A stretch of DNA of 64,000 nt from Psychrobacter immobilis (GTDB lineage: Bacteria > Pseudomonadota > Gammaproteobacteria > Pseudomonadales > Moraxellaceae): positions 36,703-100,702 of the forward strand of contig NZ_CAJGZQ010000013.1 in the NCBI RefSeq assembly GCF_904846185.1. The letters run 5' to 3'. Every line of letters begins with the position of its first letter. The stretch's first letter is position 1. The position numbers and the translations under genes are program-made. This document shows positions 53,987 to 63,476 of the stretch, in pieces. Below the pieces are notes generated by a model. It had not been told where the DNA came from and did no database searches. It saw only the letters and a list, made by a program, of their open reading frames with translations.

Positions 53987-54849
53987 TGAAAAATCAGACA
54001 TATATATCTATTGGTATTCCCATTTATAATGCTGAAGCGTACTTGGAAGATGCTATCAAATCCATATTGGCTCAAACGCATGAGTTATGGGAGCTTATAT
54101 TGATCGACGATGGCTCTACTGATGCGTCATTGGCCATCGCCAAGCGTTTTGAAGAGGCTGACCATAGAATAAAGGTCATTGCTGATGGTATAAATAAAAA
54201 ACTGCCTGCTCGATTAAATCAGCTTATTGAAGAAGCGAACTATGATTATATAGCGCGCATGGATGCCGATGATCTCATTCATCCAGATAGGCTGGCGATT
54301 CAATTAAGTTTTTTAGAAAAAAACCCAGATTATGATTTGGTTTCTACAGGTGTCGTGTCTATTGATAATTTTAATAAAGTTTATGGTTGCCGTCATGTCG
54401 ATCAAATTTATACAGAATTTAAAGAAATAGCCGCGGCTTACCCTATTGTACATGCTGCTGTTTTGGCAAAAAAGAGTTGGTACGAACGAAATAAATATAA
54501 TGAAAATTATCCAAGGTCTGAAGATTACGATTTGTGGTGTAGAGCTATCTCAAATCAAGATTTAAATTTAGCGGTATTGCCTGATTTATTATACTATTAT
54601 AGAGAAGAAGGGAATTTATCATTATCTAAAATAACCAGATCATACAAAGACAGTTTTAAAACGTACTGTGAATATAAAGGAAACAGTTATTTAGGTTCTT
54701 TGAAATTATCAGCAAAACTGACAACAGTTAATTTTTTAGATTCGATAGGATTATTACAAAAAATAGCCAACAAAAGAAATAAATTAACAATATCTGACAT
54801 GCTAAGAAATCATCATCAGTCAGTGGTAAATAGTATTTGTGCTAAATAA
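53986..54849 (+). CDS. Family 2 glycosyltransferase
   Basis: A short GT-A enzyme of 287 residues: YISIGIPIYNAEAYLEDAIKSILAQTH (about 5-31), LIDDGSTDASLAIAKRF, and the metal site YIARMDADDLIHPDRLAIQLSFLE (about 86-109). SEDYDLWCRA (about 178-187) is the usual acceptor/catalytic region. The second half of the gene is notably AT-rich with many AAA and ATA codons, suggesting recent acquisition of this part of the locus. Sugar specificity unknown. Confidence 0.88.
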   Translation: MKNQTYISIGIPIYNAEAYLEDAIKSILAQTHELWELILIDDGSTDASLAIAKRFEEADHRIKVIADGINKKLPARLNQLIEEANYDYIARMDADDLIHPDRLAIQLSFLEKNPDYDLVSTGVVSIDNFNKVYGCRHVDQIYTEFKEIAAAYPIVHAAVLAKKSWYERNKYNENYPRSEDYDLWCRAISNQDLNLAVLPDLLYYYREEGNLSLSKITRSYKDSFKTYCEYKGNSYLGSLKLSAKLTTVNFLDSIGLLQKIANKRNKLTISDMLRNHHQSVVNSICAK

Positions 54850-54906
54850 TATTGTTTATAAAACGTCACTGATAAAATAATATATAAAAAATACTGAGGT
54901 GCTGAA

Positions 54907-56076
54907 ATGACATTAAAGATATGCTTTCTAATGACAGATGCGGTGTCATTTAATGTGCTATATCGTGATCAGCTTGAATACATTAGAGATCACGCGGATG
55001 TTGAGATCACCTTAATCTGCGGTGGAGATAAACAGCAGTTAGATATTTTACGTGAGCGCAAAATAGGCAAGGTGATTAATTTAAATTTTCAGCGTAAGCC
55101 TTCTTTGTTTAAAGATGCTCAGTCACTCGCGCTTTTAACCCGTTATATGCTATCGAATCGTTTTGATGTGGTGGTTTATTTAACGCCTAAAGCCTTGTTG
55201 TTAGGGAGTATCGCAAGTGCTGTTACATTGCAAAAGAGACGAATTGCTTTTAGCGTGGGTAGAGCCTATGAGAATTTTTCAGGTTTAAAAAAGAGGGTGT
55301 TTCAGGGTCTGGATATATTAAGTTTTGGCTTATCTCACGAGGTTTTATTTGTTTCTGAGTCTTTGCTCAGCGTATGCTTAGCAGAAAATATCCTCAAAAA
55401 AAGTAAGGCAACTGTCATTGATAATGGCTCATTTAACGGCATCGATACTGATTTGCTGCAACCTATGGCTCAGCTAGAAAAAGAGGCATTAAGAAAGAAG
55501 TACAAGATACCTGACAATACCTTTGTGATTTGCGTGGTAGGACGAGTTTGTGATGATAAAGGCTTCAAAGATATTGAGTATATATCCGAAAAACTAAGAG
55601 CAGAAAACGTCTACTTTATGTTCATAGGAGACTGTGAAGACGACGTAGGAAAAGTAGTCGTTGAGAAAGTTGTCAAAGATAATAGAGGTGTGTATATACC
55701 ATCCAATCCAAATGTACACGAGGTTTTTCAGTGTGCTGATTTACATTTATTTTTGAGCTATCGTGAAGGGTTTGGCAGTGTCGCTATTGAAGCAGCAAGT
55801 TGCGCCGTTCCAACTTTTGCCTATGATGTCGTTGGTGTAAAGGATAGTGTCAAAGAAGGTATCAGTGGTCGAAAATTCAATTTTAAGGATATGTCGTCTG
55901 TCGCCGAAGCGATCAGTGCTGCTGCTACTGATAAGGAATTTGAAAAGAGATATCCTGATGCAAGAGACTGGGCCATTGCAAATTTTGAACGCAAGCAATT
56001 GTGGCAAAGTTATTTAAGTTTTTATTTACGCAGTAGGGATGACCGCGTAAACGACAAAAGGCGGGCTGCAAAATGA
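54907..56076 (+). CDS. Family 4 (GT-B) glycosyltransferase
   Basis: A GT-B enzyme of 389 residues. The C-terminal donor domain is clear: FVICVVGRVCDDKGFKDIEYISEKL (about 202-226), then FQCADLHLFLSYREGFGSVAIEAASCAVPTFAYDVVGVKDSV (about 274-315) with the E-x7-E motif. The N-terminal part resembles the CapM/PglA-like group, which often acts on the second sugar of bacillosamine-type units. Position directly before the initiating transferase fits this, but the assignment is inference. ATGA overlap with the next gene. Confidence 0.88.
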   Translation: MTLKICFLMTDAVSFNVLYRDQLEYIRDHADVEITLICGGDKQQLDILRERKIGKVINLNFQRKPSLFKDAQSLALLTRYMLSNRFDVVVYLTPKALLLGSIASAVTLQKRRIAFSVGRAYENFSGLKKRVFQGLDILSFGLSHEVLFVSESLLSVCLAENILKKSKATVIDNGSFNGIDTDLLQPMAQLEKEALRKKYKIPDNTFVICVVGRVCDDKGFKDIEYISEKLRAENVYFMFIGDCEDDVGKVVVEKVVKDNRGVYIPSNPNVHEVFQCADLHLFLSYREGFGSVAIEAASCAVPTFAYDVVGVKDSVKEGISGRKFNFKDMSSVAEAISAAATDKEFEKRYPDARDWAIANFERKQLWQSYLSFYLRSRDDRVNDKRRAAK

Positions 56077-56684
56077 TAAAGCGACTATTTGACATCACGG
56101 CGGCCACGGCGGCCTTGGTAATACTATCTCCTGTTTATGCTATTACGGCTTATAAAGTCAAAAAAAACTTAGGCTCACCAGTGATATTTAAACAAACTCG
56201 CCCTGGTCTAAATGGCAAGCCGTTTGAGATGATTAAGTTTCGCTCGATGAAAGATGCTATCGATACAGAGGGTAATCCTTTAGAGGATGATGAGCGTTTG
56301 ACGGCATTTGGTAAGACCTTGCGTAATAGCAGTCTCGATGAGCTGCCTGAACTATGGAATGTGATTAAAGGCGATATGAGTTTGGTGGGGCCGCGACCAT
56401 TATTGATGGAATATCTGCCGCTATATAATGATGAGCAAGCGCGTCGCCACCGTGTACGTCCGGGTATTACGGGATACGCACAAGTTAATGGTCGCAATAC
56501 GATTGGTTGGCATGAAAAATTTACGCTCGATACATGGTATGTCGATCATCAGTCATTATGGTTAGACATTATGATCTTGGTTAAAACAGTAAAAAAAGTC
56601 ATTATCAAAGATGGCATTAGTGCTGATGGTGAAGCGACCATGAGTAAATTCACAGGTAATAGCGTCGATAAAAACACGCTTTGA
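56073..56684 (+). CDS. Initiating undecaprenyl-phosphate sugar-phosphate transferase (PglC-like)
   Basis: This monotopic membrane enzyme transfers sugar-1-phosphate from UDP-sugar to undecaprenyl phosphate, the first membrane step of repeat-unit assembly. It is a short form (203 residues) with one N-terminal re-entrant helix (RLFDITAATAALVILSPVYAI, about 3-23). FKQTRPGLNGKPFEMIKFRSM and SLDELPELWNVIKGDMSLVGPRP (about 89-111) carry the catalytic Asp-Glu pair, and RVRPGITGYAQVNGRN completes the family pattern. As in PglC, the substrate is probably a diamino- or amino-trideoxy UDP-sugar, given the dehydratase and aminotransferase in the locus. Confidence 0.92.
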   Translation: MIKRLFDITAATAALVILSPVYAITAYKVKKNLGSPVIFKQTRPGLNGKPFEMIKFRSMKDAIDTEGNPLEDDERLTAFGKTLRNSSLDELPELWNVIKGDMSLVGPRPLLMEYLPLYNDEQARRHRVRPGITGYAQVNGRNTIGWHEKFTLDTWYVDHQSLWLDIMILVKTVKKVIIKDGISADGEATMSKFTGNSVDKNTL

Positions 56685-56694
56685 TGAGGAACGC

Positions 56695-57894
56695 ATGCTA
56701 AATACTCCTTTTTCACCTTGGCCTAGTTTTACTCAGCAAGAAGCGGATGCGGTCAGTCAAGTATTGTTATCCAACAAGGTCAATTATTGGACAGGGCAAG
56801 AATGCCGTCAGTTTGAAGAGGAATTCGCTGACTGGGCGGGTAGCAAATACGCGATTGCATTGGGCAACGGAACTTTGGCATTGGACGCGGCATTGCAGGC
56901 ACTTGGTATAGGTGTGGGTGATGAAGTTATCGTGACGCCGCGCACTTTTATTGCCAGTATCTCCTCAGTGGTTAATGCAGGCGCGACGCCCATTTTTGCG
57001 GATGTTGATGAGGCGACAGGGAACATCACGCCAGAGTCGATAGCGGCGGTATTGACGGACAAAACCAAAGGCATCGTCTGTGTGCATTTGGCAGGTTGGC
57101 CCTGTGATATGGATGGCATCATGGCACTGGCAGATCAGCATCATTTATATGTCATTGAAGACTGCGCACAAGCGCATGGTGCACGCTACAAAGGTCGTAG
57201 CGTTGGCAGTATCGGTCATATTGGCGCGTGGAGTTTTTGCCAAGATAAGATCATGACCACAGGCGGCGAGGGCGGCATGGTCACCACCGATGACGAGCAG
57301 CTATGGCGAAAAATGTGGGCGTATAAAGACCATGGCAAAAGCTATGCGGCGGTCTATGAGACTGAGCAGCTGCCCGGCTATAATTGGCTACATGAGAGCT
57401 TTGGCACCAACTGGCGCATGACCGAGATTCAAGGCGTGATTGGGCGTATTCAATTGGCACATATGAGTGACTGGATAGCGAAGCGCAGTGCTAATGCTAA
57501 AGTGATATTAGAGTCATGTGCTAAATGGGAAGAAAAAGGCTATCTATCGGTGCCGACATTAGATCAGGCCTCTCAGTTTCCAAACTCTACCCATGCCTAT
57601 TATAAATTGTATGTTTATGTGCAACCACATAACCTAGCTGAGGGCTGGACACGTGATCGCATCATTGAAGAAATAAATGCGTCAGGCGTGCCTTGCTATT
57701 CAGGGTCTGCCTCAGAGGTATATTTAGAAAAAGCATTCGATGATACAGGCTTGCGTCCAGAAAACAGACTGCCAATAGCAAAACAATTGGGAGAGACCAG
57801 CTTAATGTTTTTAGTTCATCCTACCTTAACCACTGCCGAAATCGCGCAAACGGTAGATGCAATCGATCGCGTGTTTGCTTCAATGATTCAGTAA
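56695..57894 (+). CDS. DegT/DnrJ/EryC1/StrS-type sugar aminotransferase
   Basis: This PLP enzyme probably aminates the 4-keto sugar made by the WbpM-type dehydratase, giving a UDP-4-amino-trideoxy sugar. It has GNGTLALDAALQALGIGVGDEVIVTPRTFIAS (about 59-90), VIEDCAQAHGARY (about 155-167) and the PLP-lysine segment WSFCQDKIMTTGGEGGMVTTDD (about 182-203). The end of the protein binds the other subunit of the dimer. Its 399 residues are normal. It is the last gene of the locus. No acetyltransferase that would complete N-acetylation is seen nearby. Confidence 0.9.
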   Translation: MLNTPFSPWPSFTQQEADAVSQVLLSNKVNYWTGQECRQFEEEFADWAGSKYAIALGNGTLALDAALQALGIGVGDEVIVTPRTFIASISSVVNAGATPIFADVDEATGNITPESIAAVLTDKTKGIVCVHLAGWPCDMDGIMALADQHHLYVIEDCAQAHGARYKGRSVGSIGHIGAWSFCQDKIMTTGGEGGMVTTDDEQLWRKMWAYKDHGKSYAAVYETEQLPGYNWLHESFGTNWRMTEIQGVIGRIQLAHMSDWIAKRSANAKVILESCAKWEEKGYLSVPTLDQASQFPNSTHAYYKLYVYVQPHNLAEGWTRDRIIEEINASGVPCYSGSASEVYLEKAFDDTGLRPENRLPIAKQLGETSLMFLVHPTLTTAEIAQTVDAIDRVFASMIQ

Positions 57895-58195
57895 TGTGAG
57901 AATATCGCTTATTAAGACGTGTTGAGTATTTATAAGGTGTTGCGGCTATTAACTTTTATTTGTGATTGGACTTTCTTATTAAACGGTAAAGGCTGCATTG
58001 GCAATGACATGATATTGCTAGATTGGCGAGTGATAGAAATTTATAAGTATTCAAGTCTTATCTCACGCTAGGATTTTTTAGCTCAGACAGGTACAATATC
58101 AGTCTTAATCATACATTGATCAAGCATAAGACAGGCATGCAAATAGTTGCGGGCGCTGTCTTTCTTTTTTTATCGCACCCTCTATTGGAGTTACT
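57895..58195. other. Intergenic region before folD
   Basis: No gene is seen in these 301 bases. A likely degenerate copy of the dispersed repeat (TTAAGACGTGTTGAGTAT, 57913-57930) lies near the capsule end. The folD promoter must be in the second half; the start has a good TTGGAGT ribosome site. Confidence 0.5.
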
Positions 58196-59074
58196 ATGTC
58201 AACTGCCCAAGGATCTGCTACCGTTTTGGACGGTAAAGCACTTGCTAAACAAATAGAACAGCAACTGAGTACGCGTGTAGACGCTATCAAGAATAAAACA
58301 GGACGCACCCCAAGCTTAGCGACGATATTGGTCGGCGACGATCCCGCTTCTGCGACTTATGTACGTATGAAAGGTAATGCTTGTAAACGTGTCGGCATGG
58401 ATTCTATACGCGTTGAGATGCCAAGTGCGACGACCACTGAAGAGCTGATGACGAAAATAGATGAACTTAATAGCAATCCAGACGTCCATGGTATCTTGCT
58501 ACAACATCCAGTGCCTGCGCATATTGATGAGCGTGCTTGCTTTGAGCAGATTGACTTGGCAAAAGACGTCGATGGTGTGACCTGCCTTGGCTTTGGTCGT
58601 ATGGCGATGCAGCAGAGCGCTTATGGTTCATGTACCCCGCAAGGCATCATGCACTTATTAGAGCATCATAATATCGAGCTTGCTGGTAAGGAGGCCGTAG
58701 TTGTAGGTCGCAGTGCCATTTTGGGTAAACCAATGGCGATGATGCTATTGAATGCCAACTGCACCGTAACGATTTGCCACTCAAGAACGCAAGATTTAGA
58801 GTCGCATATCAAGCGTGCGGATATCGTGGTTGGGGCAGTGGGCGTGCCTGAACTGATTAAAGCAGAGTGGATCAAAGCGGGCGCTGTGGTTATCGATGCA
58901 GGCTTTCATCCAACGGATAATGGCGGCGTCGGTGATATCGAGTTGCAAGGTGTTGAAAACATCGCCAGTGCTTATACGCCTGTACCGGGCGGCGTGGGTC
59001 CAATGACCATTAATACCCTCATTCGCCAAACGGTTGATGCTGCTGAAAAATCTGCCGGTTTGAATATCGGCTAA
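58196..59074 (+). CDS. folD: Methylenetetrahydrofolate dehydrogenase/cyclohydrolase
   Basis: This bifunctional cytoplasmic enzyme interconverts 5,10-methylene-, methenyl- and 10-formyl-tetrahydrofolate. The catalytic motif [14 protein letters not shown] holds the active-site Lys (about 54-67). [42 protein letters not shown] (NADP site) and the terminal [15 protein letters not shown] are all conserved. The length of 292 residues is normal, and an ATG with a TTGGAG ribosome site fixes the start. Confidence 0.97.
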   Translation: MSTAQGSATVLDGKALAKQIEQQLSTRVDAIKNKTGRTPSLATILVGDDPASATYVRMKGNACKRVGMDSIRVEMPSATTTEELMTKIDELNSNPDVHGILLQHPVPAHIDERACFEQIDLAKDVDGVTCLGFGRMAMQQSAYGSCTPQGIMHLLEHHNIELAGKEAVVVGRSAILGKPMAMMLLNANCTVTICHSRTQDLESHIKRADIVVGAVGVPELIKAEWIKAGAVVIDAGFHPTDNGGVGDIELQGVENIASAYTPVPGGVGPMTINTLIRQTVDAAEKSAGLNIG

Positions 59075-59173
59075 AAAGAGAGTCATACGAATACTGATTG
59101 CCGATAAATAAGGGGCCTGAGGTAATATATACTCAGGCTAAATCAACCACATCTCAGTTGATAGGACCTAAAC

Positions 59174-59692
59174 ATGGCTAAAAAAAACGTAGGTGTTCAT
59201 GAGCGACTACAAGGCATCGGTAGAGAGTTTGTCGATGTCTGTCATTACGTTATTTTATTTCTAATCAGTGTGGTTGTCGTTTGGACCGCCGGTAAAGAGT
59301 TCGTTGGTATTGTTCAAAAAGGCTCAGCGGATTTAAAAGACATATTGATGTTGTTTATTTATCTTGAGCTGCTGGCCATGATAGGTATTTATTTTAAAAC
59401 CCATCGTCTGCCGGTACAGTTTTTGATATTTATCGCGATTACTGCTTTATCACGACATTTGGTGGTTGATGTACAGGCGGTCTCAGACTATTTCCATTTA
59501 TGGCTGCTGGCGACAATTTCTGTGGCCATTATGCTATTGAGCGGTTCTATCGTAGTATTAACTTGGACAGCAAAAACGTTTGGCCGTCCAGAGGACAATC
59601 TAGATAAACAGCATGCAAACTTAACGATTAAAGCGCTGTTACCTGATAATGCTCAAGCGCCTGATAGTCATACCAAGCATCGCCGTGAATAA
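59174..59692 (+). CDS. psiE: PsiE-family membrane protein
   Basis: Named after a phosphate-starvation-inducible E. coli gene; the function is not known. The 172-residue protein has four hydrophobic helices (about 24-43, 58-76, 82-97, 110-130). The conserved LQGIGREFVDVCHYVILFLISVVVVW, LKDILMLFIYLELLAMIGIYF and TALSRHLVVD are present. A ~30-residue polar tail is added. It has its own GATAGGA ribosome site and is followed by a strong terminator. Phosphate regulation cannot be confirmed: no clear Pho box was found by eye. Confidence 0.9.
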   Translation: MAKKNVGVHERLQGIGREFVDVCHYVILFLISVVVVWTAGKEFVGIVQKGSADLKDILMLFIYLELLAMIGIYFKTHRLPVQFLIFIAITALSRHLVVDVQAVSDYFHLWLLATISVAIMLLSGSIVVLTWTAKTFGRPEDNLDKQHANLTIKALLPDNAQAPDSHTKHRRE

Positions 59693-59708
59693 CTATTAAA
59701 TAGCAGCA

Positions 59709-59740
59709 TAAAAAAGGGTTACCACTGGTAGCCCTTTTTT
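59709..59740. terminator. Bidirectional intrinsic terminator between psiE and the cytochrome gene
   Basis: AAAAAAGGG-T-TACCA pairs with TGGTA-G-CCCTTTTTT around a two-base loop; a single T-G position interrupts the stem. A- and T-runs flank it on both sides, fitting the convergent gene pair. Confidence 0.85.
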
Positions 59741-59774
59741 GCCTTCTTAACTCTCACATTTCATTGTTTGAGCG

Positions 59775-61241
59775 TTAAATGCCCTTTAAGAAGGTCATTA
59801 ATGTTTGTTTTTGCGTGGCGGATAACTGTGTAAAGCGCGTCTTTGTACTTTCTGCTTCACCACCATGCCAGAGTATCGCTTCAGTCAAGCTGCTGGCACG
59901 ACCATCATGCAAAAACCGCGCTTCTGGATCACGTGCCACAATGCCAATTCCCCACAATGGCGGTGTACGCCACTCAAAGCTTTCTGCATTTTTCTCTTTC
60001 ACGCTATCATCTAGTCCAGCGCCCATATCATGCAGTAATAAATCAGTATAAGGATAAATGTTTTGCTGTGATAGGAGCGGGAAGCGATCACTATTGCCTG
60101 TTTTTTGCTTGGGTGTGTGACAGCCAGCACAGCCGACTTGCGCAAACAATTGCGCTCCTTTATTAAAATCTGATAAATCGTCTATTCGCCTTTCAGGTAC
60201 GGCAAGGGCGGTCATAAAATCGGTCACGGCGTCTAGACTGCTGTCTGAGACTTCTGGAGAGCCGCCATTCGCTGCTGTCCAACAAATAGGCTGATTTACC
60301 GTACAGTTAGGATCCATAAATACCGAGGTGGTCAAACCCATATCTTGCGACATGGCATTGGCGTTTTGGGTACGTAGATTGGTATTAATGGCTTTCCATC
60401 CAAAGCGGCCAATGCGCTGCTGTTTGCCATCTTGTACCCAATGTACGCGGCCACTGATACCGTCTTGATTGTTATCATCAGGGTCAGCTGCCGCAATGAT
60501 ATGCGCTTCAGGAATGAGGTCGAGCAAGCCCATGCCGACCAATTGCGGTGAGATACGTCCGCTAATTGCTGTATTTCCTAAGGGTTGATTAGGGTCAGTT
60601 GGAGTAAAGCTAAACTGTATGCCAGCAGGTTTATCATTTTGACTGGGCATTGCTGCGTAGCGCATGCTCCCTTCGGGATGGATACTTGTGGCAATACTTT
60701 GATGCTGCATCTGTTCACCGTAATAAGCATGTGGCAGGCCTTGCTTATTACCCAACCGGAATAAAATCGCATCACTCAGCTGACCATTGGCTGCATAAAT
60801 GGGTTTGCGACCTTCAGCGCTATGGCATTGGGTACAGGCATTGGCATTTAACAGTGGCCCCACACCATCGAACAGTACGCGACCCTCATTTGCTGGTGTC
60901 CACTCGGTGATAAATAACTCACGTCCAGGCGATACTCCGCCTAAAGCGCTGCTCGGTAGATTGGGCATGATTTGCAAAAAAGGCTGTGGTCCATTGGCGG
61001 CAATCGTAGTACTGCCACCTGCTGGCTGCCAGTTGGTGTCGATTTCTGGAGTGTCAGGAGTAGTGGGTGGGTTGGGTGCATTAGTATTGCCATCATTACT
61101 GGAATTATTTGAATCATCTGAGCCACCACAAGCAGTGAGCAGCAGCGCGAGACTTACACTGAGTAGTGTGTTACGTATGATGGGAGGTAATGTATACAAT
61201 GAAGAATTTGATATGGTTGACGAGTTTGATCGTAAAAACAT
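59775..61241 (-). CDS. Di-heme cytochrome c lipoprotein (thiol oxidoreductase-like, DUF1111 type)
   Basis: An exported electron-transfer protein with two CxxCH sites: CTQCH (about 136-140) and CAGCH (about 370-374). The signal peptide ends in lipobox LTAC (Cys38), followed by an acidic Asn/Ser-rich linker of ~40 residues. RISPQLVGMGLLDLIPEAHIIAAADPDDNNQDGISGRVHW is characteristic of the DUF1111/di-heme oxidoreductase-like family, and ARFLHDGRASSLTEAILWHGGEA near the C terminus supplies axial-ligand region residues. It is probably outer-membrane or periplasm anchored. The oxidised substrate is unknown. Confidence 0.85.
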   Translation of the reverse strand: MFLRSNSSTISNSSLYTLPPIIRNTLLSVSLALLLTACGGSDDSNNSSNDGNTNAPNPPTTPDTPEIDTNWQPAGGSTTIAANGPQPFLQIMPNLPSSALGGVSPGRELFITEWTPANEGRVLFDGVGPLLNANACTQCHSAEGRKPIYAANGQLSDAILFRLGNKQGLPHAYYGEQMQHQSIATSIHPEGSMRYAAMPSQNDKPAGIQFSFTPTDPNQPLGNTAISGRISPQLVGMGLLDLIPEAHIIAAADPDDNNQDGISGRVHWVQDGKQQRIGRFGWKAINTNLRTQNANAMSQDMGLTTSVFMDPNCTVNQPICWTAANGGSPEVSDSSLDAVTDFMTALAVPERRIDDLSDFNKGAQLFAQVGCAGCHTPKQKTGNSDRFPLLSQQNIYPYTDLLLHDMGAGLDDSVKEKNAESFEWRTPPLWGIGIVARDPEARFLHDGRASSLTEAILWHGGEAESTKTRFTQLSATQKQTLMTFLKGI

Positions 61242-61380
61242 GGGCTGACCTGAAATGGCTAAAATATAAGGGGTTAGGGTGTATCTTCATCGTCAGCCTA
61301 TTTAGAGAGCTGTCGATTTAATTGAGGATATCCTGAGGATTATGCGATAAGCTACCGCGCAATAGTTAGGCGTATTGACT

Positions 61381-61413
61381 CAAACAAGCAGCATAAACGA
61401 GGCTGCTTGTTTG
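61381..61413. terminator. Perfect 12-bp hairpin, probable terminator of the RCC1 gene
   Basis: CAAACAAGCAGC (61381-61392) pairs with GCTGCTTGTTTG (61402-61413) around a 9-base loop. There is no long T-run, so Rho-independent activity is less certain. It lies 63 bases past the stop of the minus-strand RCC1 gene. Confidence 0.6.
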
Positions 61414-61475
61414 AGAATTCTATGATAGGAAATTCAACCAACTATGCACTGTTTGCTTCGTCATGCTTAAAACAC

Positions 61476-63185
61476 TTATAGCTGACTAGGTAAAGCAACT
61501 GGGATAGGGTTGTTATACATCCAAATATGAGTGGTGTCTTTGTTGCCGAGTGAGCCTTCAAAGCTCCAGCCCCACGTAAATAAATGACCAGTTTTCAGTG
61601 CATTATTATCTTGATCAAACGATTTTTCATGAGCAATCAGATGCATGGCACCCATGGCCATATTATCGATATTCTTTAGATTCGGCAGCTTATTGGTTGG
61701 TTCATCTAGGTCGTTGTAAATGGTCTTGCCTGTGCCATTTGTCTCCCCAAACATACCCCATGCATAGAGAATACCATTCGTTGCTGATGAGCCATTATTA
61801 GTGGCGACATTGTCCAGTAACGCATAGCTGGCATTGCCATTGGCATAGACGCGGCGAACTTCTTTATCTGTAAACCAAGGTAGTTTGGTCGGTGAGGTAA
61901 TGACATCTGCCCATGCCTTTTCGCTGCCATTAAATGTCTCACCATTGTAGCCCAATTGACTAGTGGCATTTAACCCCCAACCATACACTGCGTCTTTATT
62001 GGTCAATGCTAAGATATGGTCTTTGCCAGCCGTCAATTGGGTCACTTTTTCTGCATCTATAGCGGGTTGGTCGTCAGCTTTTTGAGTGGCGTCATCTGTC
62101 TTAGCATTAATGGCGTTATTAATCGTTTCATTAATGACATGAATACGTACAGGGGTTGCATTGACGTTGATACAGTTGGTTGTAGTGTTACAGACTTTGC
62201 CTTTGCCAAGGTTAGCGTAAGCATCGCTACCCCAACCCCAAACCTGACCTTTGTCATCTAAGGCATAAGAGCTATTGCCACTGACAACCACCTGCACGAT
62301 ATGTCCTGCCTCTGTGGCTGCTGTAAAGTCAACGTTGACAGGGGTGCTGCTATCGGTGCTGGTATTATTACCAAGTTGACCATACCCATTGGCACCAAAG
62401 GCCCAAACCGTACCCTCTTCGGTCAATACCAAGTTATGGCTATAGCCGGGTGCGACCATGACGGCGTTTTCGATACCTTCGATCGCGCTGATATCCAAAC
62501 GACAGTCAGCAGTCTTGCTACAATCATTACGACCCCCATCACCGCGACCCAGCTGCCCGTATTTGTCTTCGCCCCAACTATAAACTTGACCATTTTGAGC
62601 AATAGCGAGTGAATGATTTTGATTAAAGCCAATAGATAGCAAATCTTTTGGTGCGCTGTTCATTAGCATCGGCGTGTCTGGATGTCCCATAATATCGCTG
62701 ATTTTTGTGGTCAGACCGAGTCCTGTCTGACCATAGTTGTTGCGACCCCAACCATATAGCTGACCATCACGCAGGGCAGCGGTATGCGAACCACCTGCCG
62801 CTATGGTATCGCCTACGTAGATGGTTTTGGTTGAGCGCATGATATTACCGGCATTGTCTGTGGCTTCTAAGACAATGGTATTGCTACCTAGCGTTAATAA
62901 AATACGATCATCAAAATAACCATCAGCATCTAGCGTTAGCGCTTGGGCTGATTCGTTATTATGCATATAAGTCAATGATTTGACGCCGCTGCTATCTTGT
63001 ACTTGTCCTGAGACAAATACCGCTGCAACCGCACTATAGCCATCAGTAAAGTTGCTATCAGTGGTTAGTAGTGGCGGTGTCCCATCGATGATAGCAGTGG
63101 CTGTGTCGGAATCACTGCCACAAGCAGTAAGAATCAAGGCTGCGGTAACGACCGCGACAGCTTGAGTAAGACGGGATAAACGCAT
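61476..63185 (-). CDS. RCC1-repeat lipoprotein (seven-bladed propeller)
   Basis: A secreted lipoprotein of 569 residues (lipobox LTAC, Cys22). An N-terminal Ig-like region (about 30-125; YMHNNESAQALTLDADG, IVLEATDNAGNI) is followed by RCC1-type repeats of the form H-x-A/L-A...G-x-L/V-Y-x-WG-x-N-x-x-GQ-L-G. I count seven, from GSHTAALRDGQLYGWGRNNYGQTGLG to HLFTWGWSFEGSLGN, enough for a closed propeller. RCC1 propellers bind proteins or nucleotide exchange partners in eukaryotes; the role here is unknown, probably protein binding at the cell surface. The ATG at 63185 has a GAGG site and starts the signal peptide. Confidence 0.85.
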   Translation of the reverse strand: MRLSRLTQAVAVVTAALILTACGSDSDTATAIIDGTPPLLTTDSNFTDGYSAVAAVFVSGQVQDSSGVKSLTYMHNNESAQALTLDADGYFDDRILLTLGSNTIVLEATDNAGNIMRSTKTIYVGDTIAAGGSHTAALRDGQLYGWGRNNYGQTGLGLTTKISDIMGHPDTPMLMNSAPKDLLSIGFNQNHSLAIAQNGQVYSWGEDKYGQLGRGDGGRNDCSKTADCRLDISAIEGIENAVMVAPGYSHNLVLTEEGTVWAFGANGYGQLGNNTSTDSSTPVNVDFTAATEAGHIVQVVVSGNSSYALDDKGQVWGWGSDAYANLGKGKVCNTTTNCINVNATPVRIHVINETINNAINAKTDDATQKADDQPAIDAEKVTQLTAGKDHILALTNKDAVYGWGLNATSQLGYNGETFNGSEKAWADVITSPTKLPWFTDKEVRRVYANGNASYALLDNVATNNGSSATNGILYAWGMFGETNGTGKTIYNDLDEPTNKLPNLKNIDNMAMGAMHLIAHEKSFDQDNNALKTGHLFTWGWSFEGSLGNKDTTHIWMYNNPIPVALPSQL

Positions 63186-63476
63186 AAAAACCTCGATAGA
63201 TGCAAATTGACAATATGTCAGTATGCCAGCCATAAAATAACAAAACCGTCCCATACAAATCCGACGGTTGTAGGGTTTGTGCTATTGACTGAGTCAATCG
63301 TACATGGTGGCGTTGGAATAATAGAAATGGCGGCAAGAGTTTAGCAATAATAAATGTGAATAGTATTACAAATAAGAATTATTATCAATAATAAAGTGGA
63401 AAAACAGCACCATGAAGGATGCTGTTTTTAAAAGCTGAACGCTGACTATCAATGAAAAATCAACTATAAATTTTGG

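Noticed and set aside
60650..61248. Open frames on the plus strand across the cytochrome gene
   Set aside because: They lie opposite a gene with heme motifs, a lipobox and normal codon use; they are antisense shadows.
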